A stretch of 64,000 bases of DNA from CAIKZJ01 sp964626015 (GCA_964626015.1 CAZVCC010000001.1:77369-141368); one strand, 5' to 3'. Numbered from the stretch's first letter, positions 1 through 9,899 are shown. Translations and numbers: made by a program. Notes: generated by a model from the sequence alone, not told the origin.

Positions 1-281
1 TTTTTCGTGATTCGACAAACCCTGTCGTTGAAATAGGTCTGTCCATAGCATCATTCACGTACGGCGGATTGCTCGGTGCTTTTTTCCTCGGTTTGTTCTT
101 CAAGCGTGTGAATCAAGCGGACGCAATATGGGGATTCGTTCTAAGCATCATCTCAATGGTTTTTGTTATTTACTTTACAAAGATTGCTTATACGTGGTAT
201 GTCATTATCGGCGTAATTGTCACTCTTGCAGTAGCGAATGTATCCTATTACTTAAGGTATAAACTTATTTCTAAAGATTAG
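1..281 (+). CDS. Sodium/solute symporter (SSS family), C-terminal fragment
   Basis: This is the tail of a gene that begins before the window; the open frame starts at base 3 and stops at 281. The visible residues contain a glycine-rich helix (FTYGGLLGAFFLGLFFKR) followed by two more hydrophobic segments and a short basic end (YYLRYKLISKD). That pattern matches the last transmembrane helices of sodium:solute symporters, inner-membrane carriers that use the sodium gradient. The substrate cannot be told from this fragment. An internal TTG at 69 is not a real start, because the reading frame and the family similarity continue upstream of it. The stop lies 11 bases before priA. Confidence 0.7.
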   Translation, partial: FRDSTNPVVEIGLSIASFTYGGLLGAFFLGLFFKRVNQADAIWGFVLSIISMVFVIYFTKIAYTWYVIIGVIVTLAVANVSYYLRYKLISKD

Positions 282-292
282 AAGCATGACGA

Positions 293-2779
293 TTGAAAAG
301 TCTTTATGCAAATATTGCTATTGATGCTCATGTTGAAGGACTCTTCACTTACATCGTTCCCGATTATCTCGCAGGTGATATAAAAACAGGTTCAAGAGTG
401 CTCGTGCCTTTTGGTAACAGGACTCTCACGGGTTATGTTATATCTCTGAAAGATACGGCTGATGTTGACAATCTGAAATCTGTTCATTCCGTTCTCGATG
501 CAGAGCCGTTTCTCAATCAGGAAATGATTGACTTTTCAAAATGGATATCAGATTATTATTTATCTCCTTTGGGTGAAATCGTTTCGCAGTTTATTCCTCA
601 GAATATATCCGTGCACAGCGAGATGCTTTATACTCTCAGCGATGAACATTATAAAAACCTTACCGCTCTTAAAAAGCCGAACCCTGTTGTTTACGACGTC
701 GTAAATGTGCTCTCAGCCTCTAAGGGCAAGGCTTTAACAAGGAAGCAGCTTGAGAAGAAGATTGGTTCAAACTTATCTTACTACATTGATTATCTCGTAA
801 AGCATAACGTTATCAATAAGAAGCAGTCCTATTCATCCATTACTGCAGAAGCATTCACAAAATACGTCAGAAGAAAGTTTAAAAGCAGCGAGCTTGAAGA
901 AGTTATTCTCAATAACAAGATAAAAGTTGAAAGACAAAAAGAACTTCTGAAGATACTTTCAGATAACGAAAGAATAGAACTTGCAGACCTTACGAAGAAG
1001 TATAAGTTTTCAGCATCTACTGTCAATTCGCTTTTAAAGAAAGAACTTCTTGAAGTGTTTGAAGTGAAAAGGTTTCGCAAACCTGAAGTGCTTTTCGATG
1101 AGAAGGAAAAGTATCTTACGCTGAATAGCGGGCAGCAGAAGTGTTTTGATGAGATTATGCTCAGCGTTACGGAAAATAAATTCCAGCCGTTTCTGCTTCA
1201 TGGCATTACGGGAAGCGGAAAGACTGAGGTTTACATTCGCGTTCTGCTTGAAGTTATCAAAGCAGGCAAGACGGGAATTGTTCTCGTACCCGAAATCTCT
1301 TTAACCCCCCAGCTTATCAGCCGCTTCAAGCATAAGTTCGGCGAAATAGTCGGCGTTATACACAGCAAACTTTCCGACGGCGAGCGTCTCGATAATTTTC
1401 TCGGTATAAGGGAAGGAAAGATTAAAATTGTCATCGGTCCGCGCTCTGCTTTGTTCGCACCCTTGAAAAACATCGGACTTATTGTAGTTGACGAAGAGCA
1501 TGAGTCTTCATATAAACAGGAGAACTCCCCACGCTATAACGCAAGGGATATGGCTGTAGTTCGCGCCAGGTTGAACAATGCCGTTGTCATTCTTGGTTCT
1601 GCAACACCTTCGGTGGAAAGCTATTACAACGCAAAGTCGGGAAAGTATAAACTGCTGAAACTTACCTCACGCGCAACAGATGCATCGCTTCCTTACGTGA
1701 AGATTATTGATATGAAAAATCTTTCGCGATCCGACGGCTTTGATAGCGATGCTGTTATAAATAAAAGAAGGAACAGGTTTCTTTCGCGTGAGCTTCTTTA
1801 TGCAGTTAAGAGCAGGATTGAAAAAAAGGAAAGCGTTATACTTCTTCAAAATCGCAGGGGATACCATTCATACATAGAATGCGTCGTATGCGGACACGTT
1901 GAAATGTGCAGCAGATGCAATATCTCACTCACTTACCACAAAAACATTGACTATTTAAAGTGCCACATCTGCGGATTCACTGAAAAGAAAATTACCGTTT
2001 GTTCGGGATGCGGATGCACAAAGCTTGTAGAAAGCGGCGCTGGCACTGAAAAGATAGAAGAAGAGCTTAACGCCGTTTTCCCGAATGCAAGAGTCGAGCG
2101 AATGGACTCCGACACTATGACTTCAAAGTATAAATACCAGAAAGTTCTTAATGAATTCGCGAAGGGCGCGATTGATATACTCGTCGGCACGCAGATAATC
2201 TCGAAGGGACTTGATTTCCCGAATGTAACGCTCGTGGGAGTTGTGAATGCAGATATCGGAATGCTCCTTCCCGATTTCAGGGCGGAGGAAAAAACATTCC
2301 AGCTTCTGACTCAGGTGGCTGGACGCAGCGGCAGGAGCGATAAGAGGGGAGAGGTTTTTATACAAACACGTCATTATGAATACGGACTTTTTGATAACGT
2401 CAGAGAGCACAACTACGAAAGTTTCTATGCCAATACAATAAAGACAAGAGAAGATGCAAATTACCCTCCTTTTTCACGTATCGCACTAATTGAAGTAAAA
2501 TCAAAAGTCTACGAAGAATGCAAGCAAATTGCAGAAGATATTTATAAACTTTTGAAAGAATTCAAATACTCAAACTATTTGTTCGTAGGAAGCGTCATTC
2601 AGCCCTTGATTTCTAAAGTCAAAGATAAGCACAGATTCCATGTCATCGTCAAATCGTCCAAAAAAACCGACCCCTCAGGTAAACTTTTAATCGATTCTTT
2701 CCGTTATGTTAAAGAAAACTTAAAGTATAGCAAAAACCTTAAAATATTATACGATATTGATTCTTGTAGTTTTATCTGA
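293..2779 (+). CDS. priA: Primosomal protein N' (replication restart helicase PriA)
   Basis: A superfamily 2 DNA helicase that recognises stalled forks and reloads the replicative helicase. The 828-residue protein has the N-terminal DNA-binding region (about 1-110), Walker A GITGSGKT at 304-311, a DEEH box at 400-403, and eight zinc-binding cysteines (530, 533, 539, 542, 557, 560, 570, 573) inserted between the helicase lobes. The second lobe carries GTQIISKG and the arginine-finger motif QVAGRSGR. The start is TTG at 293; a nearby ATG at 286 is in another frame that soon stops. No strong ribosome-binding site is visible. Length and motif order are normal for PriA. Confidence 0.97.
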   Translation: MKSLYANIAIDAHVEGLFTYIVPDYLAGDIKTGSRVLVPFGNRTLTGYVISLKDTADVDNLKSVHSVLDAEPFLNQEMIDFSKWISDYYLSPLGEIVSQFIPQNISVHSEMLYTLSDEHYKNLTALKKPNPVVYDVVNVLSASKGKALTRKQLEKKIGSNLSYYIDYLVKHNVINKKQSYSSITAEAFTKYVRRKFKSSELEEVILNNKIKVERQKELLKILSDNERIELADLTKKYKFSASTVNSLLKKELLEVFEVKRFRKPEVLFDEKEKYLTLNSGQQKCFDEIMLSVTENKFQPFLLHGITGSGKTEVYIRVLLEVIKAGKTGIVLVPEISLTPQLISRFKHKFGEIVGVIHSKLSDGERLDNFLGIREGKIKIVIGPRSALFAPLKNIGLIVVDEEHESSYKQENSPRYNARDMAVVRARLNNAVVILGSATPSVESYYNAKSGKYKLLKLTSRATDASLPYVKIIDMKNLSRSDGFDSDAVINKRRNRFLSRELLYAVKSRIEKKESVILLQNRRGYHSYIECVVCGHVEMCSRCNISLTYHKNIDYLKCHICGFTEKKITVCSGCGCTKLVESGAGTEKIEEELNAVFPNARVERMDSDTMTSKYKYQKVLNEFAKGAIDILVGTQIISKGLDFPNVTLVGVVNADIGMLLPDFRAEEKTFQLLTQVAGRSGRSDKRGEVFIQTRHYEYGLFDNVREHNYESFYANTIKTREDANYPPFSRIALIEVKSKVYEECKQIAEDIYKLLKEFKYSNYLFVGSVIQPLISKVKDKHRFHVIVKSSKKTDPSGKLLIDSFRYVKENLKYSKNLKILYDIDSCSFI

Positions 2780-2832
2780 ATATACAAAATTAATAATCAG
2801 ATTGTAAAGTCTGAAAATTTATTTATATTCAG
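2776..2832 (+). repeat. Nested inverted repeat after priA
   Basis: A 9-base arm CTGAATATA (2776-2784) is perfectly complemented by TATATTCAG (2824-2832). Between them sits a smaller 5-base hairpin TCAGA/TCTGA (2797-2801 and 2810-2814). The structure begins at the priA stop codon. There is no good T-run right after it, so it is a weak terminator candidate or a 3'-end structure of the priA message. Confidence 0.35.
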
Positions 2833-2913
2833 TCTAAATTAAATCCAACATTATTAAGTATATTTTAACTAATTTATTATCCCTATTATTTAAAAAGAAA
2901 AGGAGAAATTTCT

Positions 2914-3441
2914 GTGAGAAAGCTATTATCGAACCTCGCATTCGGCGTGGTTCTTGTTTCTTTATTATCCATTGCCTATAGCTGCAGTGAAAGCACCGTT
3001 GCACCGCCTTCAGGTGCGACATTTGACCAATTGTCAATCAATGGTCGTATTACATTCCCTGATACAACAGGTTATTATAAATTTACTGATACATCAAAAG
3101 GCTATTATAATATTTCAGCATTTGCTCAATGGCCCCCGATGGGACCTGCTTCCGCAAGCTCAAAACTAATTACAAAAATTGAAAGCGGAAAACTAGTTGC
3201 GGATTACAAAATTGTCGTACCCGCGAACGGGTTCTATACTGTAACAAGTGCTTATATAAGGCTTCCTTATACTGCAGGTTCGGTCTTTGGTATGGGCAAG
3301 TTTGGAAGTGATACTTCCCATAATCCTGCTCAGATCTTTGATACAACGAATGCACGCGTTTCGATTCAGAGTAATGCAGGTGTTGGCGGAATAAACTTCC
3401 TGTCATGGGTCGACACAACCAGCAGAATATATAAGTTCTAA
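2914..3441 (+). CDS. Small outer-surface lipoprotein of unknown family, partner of the next TonB receptor
   Basis: The 175-residue product starts with a lipoprotein signal peptide ending in IAYSC at Cys24, followed by a Ser/Thr/Pro-rich linker and a beta-rich domain with many aromatic residues. I do not recognise the family. The start is GTG at 2914, chosen because AAGGAG at 2900-2905 lies eight bases upstream. The gene ends 10 bases before a TonB-dependent receptor on the same strand, so the two are very likely cotranscribed. In this group of bacteria small lipoproteins next to TonB receptors often bind the ligand at the cell surface; that role is inference here. A HmuY-like haem carrier was considered, but nothing in the sequence proves it. 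Confidence 0.75.
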   Translation: MRKLLSNLAFGVVLVSLLSIAYSCSESTVAPPSGATFDQLSINGRITFPDTTGYYKFTDTSKGYYNISAFAQWPPMGPASASSKLITKIESGKLVADYKIVVPANGFYTVTSAYIRLPYTAGSVFGMGKFGSDTSHNPAQIFDTTNARVSIQSNAGVGGINFLSWVDTTSRIYKF

Positions 3442-3451
3442 CTTTCAATTT

Positions 3452-5764
3452 ATGAAAGCAGGAATATTATTATTCTTCATACTTTTCATAAACGGATTTT
3501 TGTTCTCAGATAACAAGCCCGGGTCGTTGTCCGGGCTCGTTATTGACGATGAAACTCAGGAGATTGTTATTTCTGCGATAGTTCATTTGAAGAATTTTGA
3601 AACGGGCATTTATTACAAAACTGAATCAGGATTAAACGGAAAGTATTCTTTTACAAATTTAGCTCACGGGAAATATGTATTATCCGTGTATAGAATAGGA
3701 TTTGATGATTATTCCGCCGAAATAATGATTGAGCCGTCAGAGCAGAAAATTCTCAATATTTATATTGTACCCGCGAGGATTGAAACAGAAAAGATAAACG
3801 TTACTGCAACAAGGACTGAACAAACTCTGCAGAAAACACCCTCTTCTATCTCTCTCGTTACTTCCGAAGAAATAAACAGTAAAAATAAAATTACTTTTGA
3901 TCAGGTTCTCGAGGATGTACAAGGGGTCACTATAAACAGAACAAGCGGAATAAATGTCAGCGCATTGTCTATCCGCGGTAGCTCGGACGTAGCTGGCGGG
4001 GGTATCGGTAACAGAGTATTGCTCTTGCTCGACGGTAGACCTTCACTAACAGGAGATTCAAAGGGTGCGCTATGGTCTTTGATACCTGTTTCAATAATCG
4101 AAAGAACCGAAGTTGTTAAAGGAGCATTCTCATCGTTATACGGTTCAAGTGCTATCGGAGGTGTTATTAACGTAATTACTAAGAAACCTACTTACAAGCC
4201 TTATACGTCTATTAATTTAAACGGAGGTTTTTATCAAAAACTTTCTGATAGTTTAAGGTTTACGGATAAACTTTTAAGCTTTAAGGGTATTAATGTTCTG
4301 CACAGTAACACTTTGAACAAGTTTTCATATCTATTAAACCTTGATATAAAGCAGAACGACGGTTATGCAGAACAGACTGAATACAATTTCTACAGCGGTC
4401 TCGGAAAGTTCACTTATGACCTTTTTGGAAACCGTGACCTTGAATTAACTCTTCAATATACTAATTCAGAAAGTGGTTACCCTCATTACTGGAGAGTTGA
4501 CCCGGGCAAGTATGCGGAACCATATAAAACTAACCCATTTTACATCGGAGATAAAATTAATAAGGAAACACAGAGTGTTGATGTCAATTATAATGCTGTA
4601 GCAAATTCAAAGACAAAGTATAATTCTCGATTCTATTATTATAAACTCTACAGTAAATCTATTTATAACCCTAACAATCCGGTGGCTATAGAATATGGAA
4701 AACCGGGACAGACTTTTGAGACATTCATTACTTCATACAACTTTGGCAATATTTCTCAGGTTGACTATAACATTAATGACAGACATTACCTGATAGGAGG
4801 TATTGACATGCAATGGAATGTTGTTCGCTCATCTCCGACGGAGATTCTTTACGGTGATCAGCAGCAGTACAATTTAGGTGCTTATGTGCAGGAACAATGG
4901 AATATTTTTTTAAAGAACGAAATTCCTGTACTTTCTGCAACCATAGGAGGTAGGTTCGATTATAACAAATTTATTGGAAGTTTTGAAGAAATGAAAATAA
5001 GTCCAAAGCTATCACTTCTTTATTCTCCTCAGTCAAAGTCACCTGTCTTGAACAATACTTCTTATAGATTCCTTCTTGGAAGAGCTTTCAGAGCACCATC
5101 TATTGCTGAACTGTATTTTAAGAAAGAGTTATTCGGAGGATTTAATTTTATTTACAATCCGAATTTATTGCCGGAAGATATGACTTCTCTGGAATTTGGA
5201 TTTAGAAAGCAATATAAAAATCGATTCAACATCGATGTTTCCTTCTTTTTCAATGTTTATGAAAATTTAATACAGTACGTAAACATTGGTCCCACTCCAA
5301 ACGGTCCATTCCAGGTTCAGAATGTCGCTAAGGCTCAGGTCAGAGGTTTTGAATTTATGATTGATTATAAATCACACTCAAACCTTTTCAGTGAAAAATT
5401 TGAGTACGGTATTGAGTTCGATTATACTTATCTTGATGCACGGGATTTGTCGCAGGGGAGAAGTGACGATGTATTACCCTATAAACCGAAGCATCTACTA
5501 AATTCAAACATTAATCTCTCTTATTTTGGATTTAATCTCAACGTGAACGGTAGGTACGTTAGTGAGATAGAGGAAGTATATTTTTATAAGTATGAAGAAC
5601 CGAAAGATTATTTCATAATGAACATGAAACTTTCAAAAACTTTAGGAAAATATGTTTCAGTCTTTTTTGCCGTAAATAACATGACGGATAAGTTTTATCA
5701 GGAGCTTGAAAGAATTGCCGCTCCGAACAGAAACTTTAATGCAGGTATTAATTTAGAATTCTAA
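3452..5764 (+). CDS. TonB-dependent outer-membrane receptor
   Basis: The 770-residue protein has a signal peptide (about 1-19), a carboxypeptidase-regulatory-like beta-sandwich (about 24-105), a plug domain (about 120-235, with the RGSSDVAGGG and SSLYGSSAIGGVINV stretches) and a 22-strand-type barrel to the C-terminus, which ends in phenylalanine as outer-membrane barrels do. Such receptors import scarce ligands such as metal chelates, haem, cobalamin or oligomers using energy from TonB-ExbBD. No TonB or ExbBD gene is in the window. The small lipoprotein just upstream is the likely partner. The ligand cannot be assigned from sequence alone. Downstream comes a convergent gene with no spacer. 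Confidence 0.93.
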   Translation: MKAGILLFFILFINGFLFSDNKPGSLSGLVIDDETQEIVISAIVHLKNFETGIYYKTESGLNGKYSFTNLAHGKYVLSVYRIGFDDYSAEIMIEPSEQKILNIYIVPARIETEKINVTATRTEQTLQKTPSSISLVTSEEINSKNKITFDQVLEDVQGVTINRTSGINVSALSIRGSSDVAGGGIGNRVLLLLDGRPSLTGDSKGALWSLIPVSIIERTEVVKGAFSSLYGSSAIGGVINVITKKPTYKPYTSINLNGGFYQKLSDSLRFTDKLLSFKGINVLHSNTLNKFSYLLNLDIKQNDGYAEQTEYNFYSGLGKFTYDLFGNRDLELTLQYTNSESGYPHYWRVDPGKYAEPYKTNPFYIGDKINKETQSVDVNYNAVANSKTKYNSRFYYYKLYSKSIYNPNNPVAIEYGKPGQTFETFITSYNFGNISQVDYNINDRHYLIGGIDMQWNVVRSSPTEILYGDQQQYNLGAYVQEQWNIFLKNEIPVLSATIGGRFDYNKFIGSFEEMKISPKLSLLYSPQSKSPVLNNTSYRFLLGRAFRAPSIAELYFKKELFGGFNFIYNPNLLPEDMTSLEFGFRKQYKNRFNIDVSFFFNVYENLIQYVNIGPTPNGPFQVQNVAKAQVRGFEFMIDYKSHSNLFSEKFEYGIEFDYTYLDARDLSQGRSDDVLPYKPKHLLNSNINLSYFGFNLNVNGRYVSEIEEVYFYKYEEPKDYFIMNMKLSKTLGKYVSVFFAVNNMTDKFYQELERIAAPNRNFNAGINLEF

Positions 5765-6319
5765 TTACTGCTGCTCTTCCGTTTTTGGCTTCTCTTGTTC
5801 TAATTCTGTAAAACTAACATCCTTAATCGATTCTGGCGGTTTAACCAAATCAGGAACTATTGTTTCCTGCTTTTGAACTTCTTTTGGTTTCTTTTTCTTA
5901 TCAAATAATGCGTCGAATGAAACGATTCCTGCACCGCTGAATAAGGTCGTTAAAGTACACGAAAGAATAATAAAGTAATAAACCGCAATGGGCAGTGTAA
6001 ATGGCTCAGGTGCAGTAAAAAGTCCTTCTCCTGCCGTTAAAAAACTTATTGTCATAACTGTAAGAGCAAGACTTGTTAGCGGTGTGAAGAATCCTATAAT
6101 ATACAATGCACCAAATAAAACTTCCATGAATGGTAAAATAAATCCAAGTATGAAAGCTGCGTTAGGTGAAAATATATCGAATGATTTCACATGATTTACA
6201 AACGCTTCAAGGTTTAATACTTTTATAGTGCCCGCTATAAGAAATGTAAAACCAATTACTAATCGGATTAAAAGTAATCCAAAAGACGATGAACCTCTTG
6301 CTTTAAAGAAAATACTCAT
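5765..6319 (-). CDS. DoxX-like membrane protein
   Basis: A 184-residue inner-membrane protein with four predicted helices. It opens with LLLIRLVIGFTFLIAGTIKV, the typical first helix of DoxX/MauE-type proteins, followed by a PFMEVLFGALYIIGFFTPLTS segment. The last 45 residues form a charged cytoplasmic tail beginning KKKKPKEV that is not part of the core fold. Family members take part in quinone-linked or thiol redox reactions, but the exact role here is unknown. The gene converges on the TonB receptor with adjacent stop codons and diverges from mnmA, sharing a roughly 97-base promoter region. Confidence 0.75.
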   Translation of the reverse strand: MSIFFKARGSSSFGLLLIRLVIGFTFLIAGTIKVLNLEAFVNHVKSFDIFSPNAAFILGFILPFMEVLFGALYIIGFFTPLTSLALTVMTISFLTAGEGLFTAPEPFTLPIAVYYFIILSCTLTTLFSGAGIVSFDALFDKKKKPKEVQKQETIVPDLVKPPESIKDVSFTELEQEKPKTEEQQ

Positions 6320-6416
6320 ATTAGTATATATTTAATTGTCCTTAATTTTCCTGAATATAAGCATTTTATTTAAATAAAAAGTTAACTTTTTAAGGTCTCT
6401 TATCGTTTATACATTC

Positions 6417-7511
6417 ATGAGCAAGAATATAGATAAAACAGTAGTTGTAGCGATGAGCGGTGGAGTTGATTCCTCTGTTGCTGCTTTGCTATTGAAACAG
6501 CAGGGCTATAAATTAATAGGTATAACGATGAAGACCTGGGGATTTGATGATTTTCCGACGAAGGATTCAGGATGCTGCTCACTGGAAGCTATTTATAACG
6601 CAAGAAATGTAGCCACAAATCTTGATATTCCTCATTATACTTTTGATTTCACTGAAAAGTTTAATGAAACAGTAATAGAAAATTTCATTTCAGAATACAT
6701 GAACGGTCAGACCCCAAATCCATGTGTACTTTGCAACAAAACAATTAAATGGGGTGTGCTGCTTGATAGGGCAAAGGAGCTTGGTGCTGATTATATCGCA
6801 ACAGGACATTACGCGAAAGTAAACAAAGAAAACGGGAGATATTTTGTTTCGGTTTCAAATGACTTAAATAAAGATCAGACTTACGCTTTGTGGAGAGTTT
6901 CACAGGAAGCTTTGAGCAAAACTCTTTTTCCGCTCGGGGACTTTACTAAACCAGAGATACGTAAGATTGCCGAATCGATGGGGCTTAAAACTGCGAATGA
7001 ACCTGACTCGCAGGAGATTTGCTTTGTTCCGAATAACGATTACAGGGAACTCCTGGAGGTAAGAATTCCGGATATAAAAGAAAGACTTACTAAAGGCGAA
7101 ATTATTTACAAAGATAAAAAGGTAGGGGAGCATAAGGGATTTCCTTATTATACTATAGGGCAAAGGAAAGGACTAAATCTCGCTATGGGTAAGCCTGTTT
7201 ATGTTTCAAAAATAGATGCTGAGGGAAATAAGGTTTACATAGATGATGAACCCGGTCTGTATAAGAAGGGATTTATAGCAAAGGAAGTTAATATGATGAA
7301 ATACGATAGTGTTCAAAATGTTATAAAAGCTAATGTTAAGATAAGATACAAGGACAGCGGCTCACTTGCTTCAATTGAACAATTGGATGCAGATACAATA
7401 AAAGTAATTTTTGATAATCCCAAGAAGTCTATTACACCAGGACAATCTGCTGTTTTTTATGACAATCAGGATGTTATCGGTGGAGGGATAATCAGAGAAA
7501 TCATAGATTAA
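6417..7511 (+). CDS. mnmA: tRNA-specific 2-thiouridylase MnmA
   Basis: This enzyme makes the 2-thiouridine at wobble position 34 of tRNA-Lys, -Glu and -Gln, using ATP to adenylate the base and a persulfide sulfur. The PP-loop SGGVDSS is at 14-20. The catalytic cysteine pair is visible as C103 (NPCVLCNKTIKWG) and C202 (QEICFVPN), and the tRNA-binding ATGHYA and KDQTYALW motifs are present. The length of 364 residues is normal. Its stop codon TAA overlaps the stop of the convergent ABC gene on the other strand by four bases (shared TTAA). Confidence 0.97.
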   Translation: MSKNIDKTVVVAMSGGVDSSVAALLLKQQGYKLIGITMKTWGFDDFPTKDSGCCSLEAIYNARNVATNLDIPHYTFDFTEKFNETVIENFISEYMNGQTPNPCVLCNKTIKWGVLLDRAKELGADYIATGHYAKVNKENGRYFVSVSNDLNKDQTYALWRVSQEALSKTLFPLGDFTKPEIRKIAESMGLKTANEPDSQEICFVPNNDYRELLEVRIPDIKERLTKGEIIYKDKKVGEHKGFPYYTIGQRKGLNLAMGKPVYVSKIDAEGNKVYIDDEPGLYKKGFIAKEVNMMKYDSVQNVIKANVKIRYKDSGSLASIEQLDADTIKVIFDNPKKSITPGQSAVFYDNQDVIGGGIIREIID

Positions 7512-8251
7512 GCTTTATGAAACTGCTTATTTGTTCTTTTTAAAAATTCTATAATTATCTCATCATCCGATTCAAACAATTCTTTTGGGGTGCCTGAAAA
7601 GTAAACTACACCGCCTTCCATCATAACAACACGGTCAGCGATTTCAATAACACTAAATATATCGTGAGTAACAATTATTGATGTTACTTTTAGTTTGTTT
7701 GCAAGGTCAAGAATTAATTCGTCAATATTATCGCTCATTACAGGATCGAGTCCTGTTGTGGGTTCATCGTAGAGAATATATTTAGGGTCATCTGCAATGG
7801 CTCTTGCCAAAGACACCCTCTTTTTCATTCCTCCTGAAAGGTCAGCAGGACTTTGATTCTGTATTCCGGGTAAACCAACCAATTCCAGTTTATTAGCAAC
7901 TATCTCAGAAATCTTCTTATCTGAATATCTTTTGTTTTCCCTTAAACCGAGTCCTACATTCTCTTCAACATTCATTGAATCAAACAGTGCTGCTCCCTGA
8001 AAAAGAAAACCAAATTTCTTCCGAACGGCATATAAGTCTTTCTTCTTTATACCAATAAGGGACTGACCTTCAATAATAACATCTCCTTCATCGGGTTTAA
8101 GAAGACCGACAATATGTTTTAACAAAACAGATTTACCGCATCCGCTTCTTCCTATAATTACAAGTGTTTCGCCGTTGTTAATAACAAGGTTAACGCCATT
8201 CAGCACTTTTTTACCGCCGAAACTTTTCTTTAGGTTTTTGATTTCTATCAT
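7508..8251 (-). CDS. MlaF-type ABC transporter ATPase, orphan copy
   Basis: A 247-residue ATPase with Walker A GRSGCGKS (34-41), Q-loop in GFLFQGAALFDSM, signature LSGGMKKR (138-145) and Walker B ILYDEP (159-164), followed by TTGLDP and an H-loop VTHD. The ALFDSM and GGMKKRV features are those of MlaF/Mkl ATPases that power MCE-type lipid transport between inner and outer membrane. Unlike the copy at 16.2 kb, no mlaE or mlaD gene stands beside it, so it would have to pair with a permease encoded elsewhere. It is transcribed divergently from the dicarboxylate transporter. Confidence 0.88.
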   Translation of the reverse strand: MIEIKNLKKSFGGKKVLNGVNLVINNGETLVIIGRSGCGKSVLLKHIVGLLKPDEGDVIIEGQSLIGIKKKDLYAVRKKFGFLFQGAALFDSMNVEENVGLGLRENKRYSDKKISEIVANKLELVGLPGIQNQSPADLSGGMKKRVSLARAIADDPKYILYDEPTTGLDPVMSDNIDELILDLANKLKVTSIIVTHDIFSVIEIADRVVMMEGGVVYFSGTPKELFESDDEIIIEFLKRTNKQFHKA

Positions 8252-8351
8252 AATTCAAAATTATACTTTTATTACTTTAAAAAATACAGAAAATTTATAT
8301 CCTTTATAGTAAAATCCTGATGACCTATTTTTCACAAACATTTATATATAA

Positions 8352-9899
8352 ATGGATAAAGATAAAGAAGTTATTCCGAAGGAAGTAATTTCCCCGATGG
8401 AGGAGAAATTTGAAAGTTTACGTAATAGGATTGGATTATTCTTAGGACCATTAGTATTTGTAATATTTTATTTTTTACCTTACACTTCAATATCCTATCA
8501 GGCGCATACTCTTTCAGCAATTTTATTATGGGTAATTATATGGTGGATAACGGAACCTATTCCTATTCCTGCGACTTCATTATTAGGTGCAATATTATGC
8601 GTGGTATTTAATGTTGCAGATGTTAAGAAAATATTTGCACCGTTTGCAGATCCGATTGTATTCCTTTTCCTTGGAAGTTTTATTATTGCTGCTTCTATGA
8701 GCAAGCATGGAATAGATAAAAGGTTTGCGCTAAGAATTTTATCAATGAAATATGTTGGTCAGAGCACTGGAAGGATATTATTTACTTTTGGCGCGATAAC
8801 TGCTTTTATTTCAATGTGGATTAGTAATACTGCTGCTACAGCCATGATGCTGCCGATAGCAATTGGGATTGTTTCCTCAGTAGCCAAAATAGTCAGTGAG
8901 GAAAAAGGAATTGAAATTGACCCTAAAAAGTTAAAATTTGGCACCGCAATGATGTTAATGACTGCTTATTCAGCATCCATAGGAGGCATTGGAACACCTG
9001 TTGGGACACCGCCAAACCTGATTGGTATTGCGATGATAGAGAAATTTGCTCTTATAAGGATTTCATTCTTTCAATGGATTATGTTCGCAGTTCCAATGCT
9101 TATTGTGATGTACATTTTTCTGTATTTCTTAATTTATTATTTAAATAAACCGGAGTTATCAAAATTGAACACAAGCTCGTCGTTTATTATTGATTTCAAG
9201 CATAAACTTGGCTCCATGAAAGCAGGAGAAGTTAATTCAATAATAGCGTTTATTATTACTGTAATATTATGGCTCATACCGGGTTTCTTAGCCTTATCTT
9301 ATGGTACTGATTCTGAAATATTCAAAACATACAATTATCATTTGCCAGAGTCTGTTGCTGCTTTAATTGGTGCAACTTTACTCTTTCTTTTGCCGGTTAA
9401 CAGGAAAAAACTTGAGTTTACTATCAACTGGAAGGATGTAGTCAATATTGACTGGGGTACTCTTATATTATTTGGAGGAGGATTATCTTTGGGTAATCTT
9501 ATATTTGAAACTAAACTTGCTGATTATCTTGGAACATCATTTATTAATTTTAGCGGTCTGGATACAATTTGGGGAATTACATTCGCTGCAATATTCATAT
9601 CTATAATAGTCAGTGAAGCTACATCAAATACTGCATCCGCTAATATGATTATTCCTGTTGTTATATCCATTTGTATTGCTGGTAATCTAAATCCTGTTCC
9701 GCCTGCTATCGGTGCTACACTTGGTGCAAGCTGGGGATTCATGCTTCCGGTATCAACTCCACCAAATGCTATTGTCTATGGCTCAGGGATGATTCAGATT
9801 ACCAAAATGATAAGATCAGGAGTGTTTTTTGATATTATCGGGGGATTATTGATTTGGATTATTCTCAGAATACTACTTCCATTATTTAATCTTGTTTAA
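8352..9899 (+). CDS. DASS-family sodium-coupled anion/dicarboxylate transporter
   Basis: A 515-residue inner-membrane carrier with 11 or more helices. Both inverted-repeat substrate/sodium motifs typical of the divalent-anion:sodium symporter (SLC13) family are visible: WISNTAATAMMLPI in the first half and SEATSNTASANMIIPV in the second. The family imports C4-dicarboxylates, citrate or sometimes sulfate with sodium. The N-terminal 25 residues are charged and cytoplasmic. It stands alone between the orphan MlaF ATPase and murI. Which anion it carries cannot be decided here; a C4-dicarboxylate would suit the fumarase and PEP carboxykinase in the same window. Confidence 0.9.
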   Translation: MDKDKEVIPKEVISPMEEKFESLRNRIGLFLGPLVFVIFYFLPYTSISYQAHTLSAILLWVIIWWITEPIPIPATSLLGAILCVVFNVADVKKIFAPFADPIVFLFLGSFIIAASMSKHGIDKRFALRILSMKYVGQSTGRILFTFGAITAFISMWISNTAATAMMLPIAIGIVSSVAKIVSEEKGIEIDPKKLKFGTAMMLMTAYSASIGGIGTPVGTPPNLIGIAMIEKFALIRISFFQWIMFAVPMLIVMYIFLYFLIYYLNKPELSKLNTSSSFIIDFKHKLGSMKAGEVNSIIAFIITVILWLIPGFLALSYGTDSEIFKTYNYHLPESVAALIGATLLFLLPVNRKKLEFTINWKDVVNIDWGTLILFGGGLSLGNLIFETKLADYLGTSFINFSGLDTIWGITFAAIFISIIVSEATSNTASANMIIPVVISICIAGNLNPVPPAIGATLGASWGFMLPVSTPPNAIVYGSGMIQITKMIRSGVFFDIIGGLLIWIILRILLPLFNLV

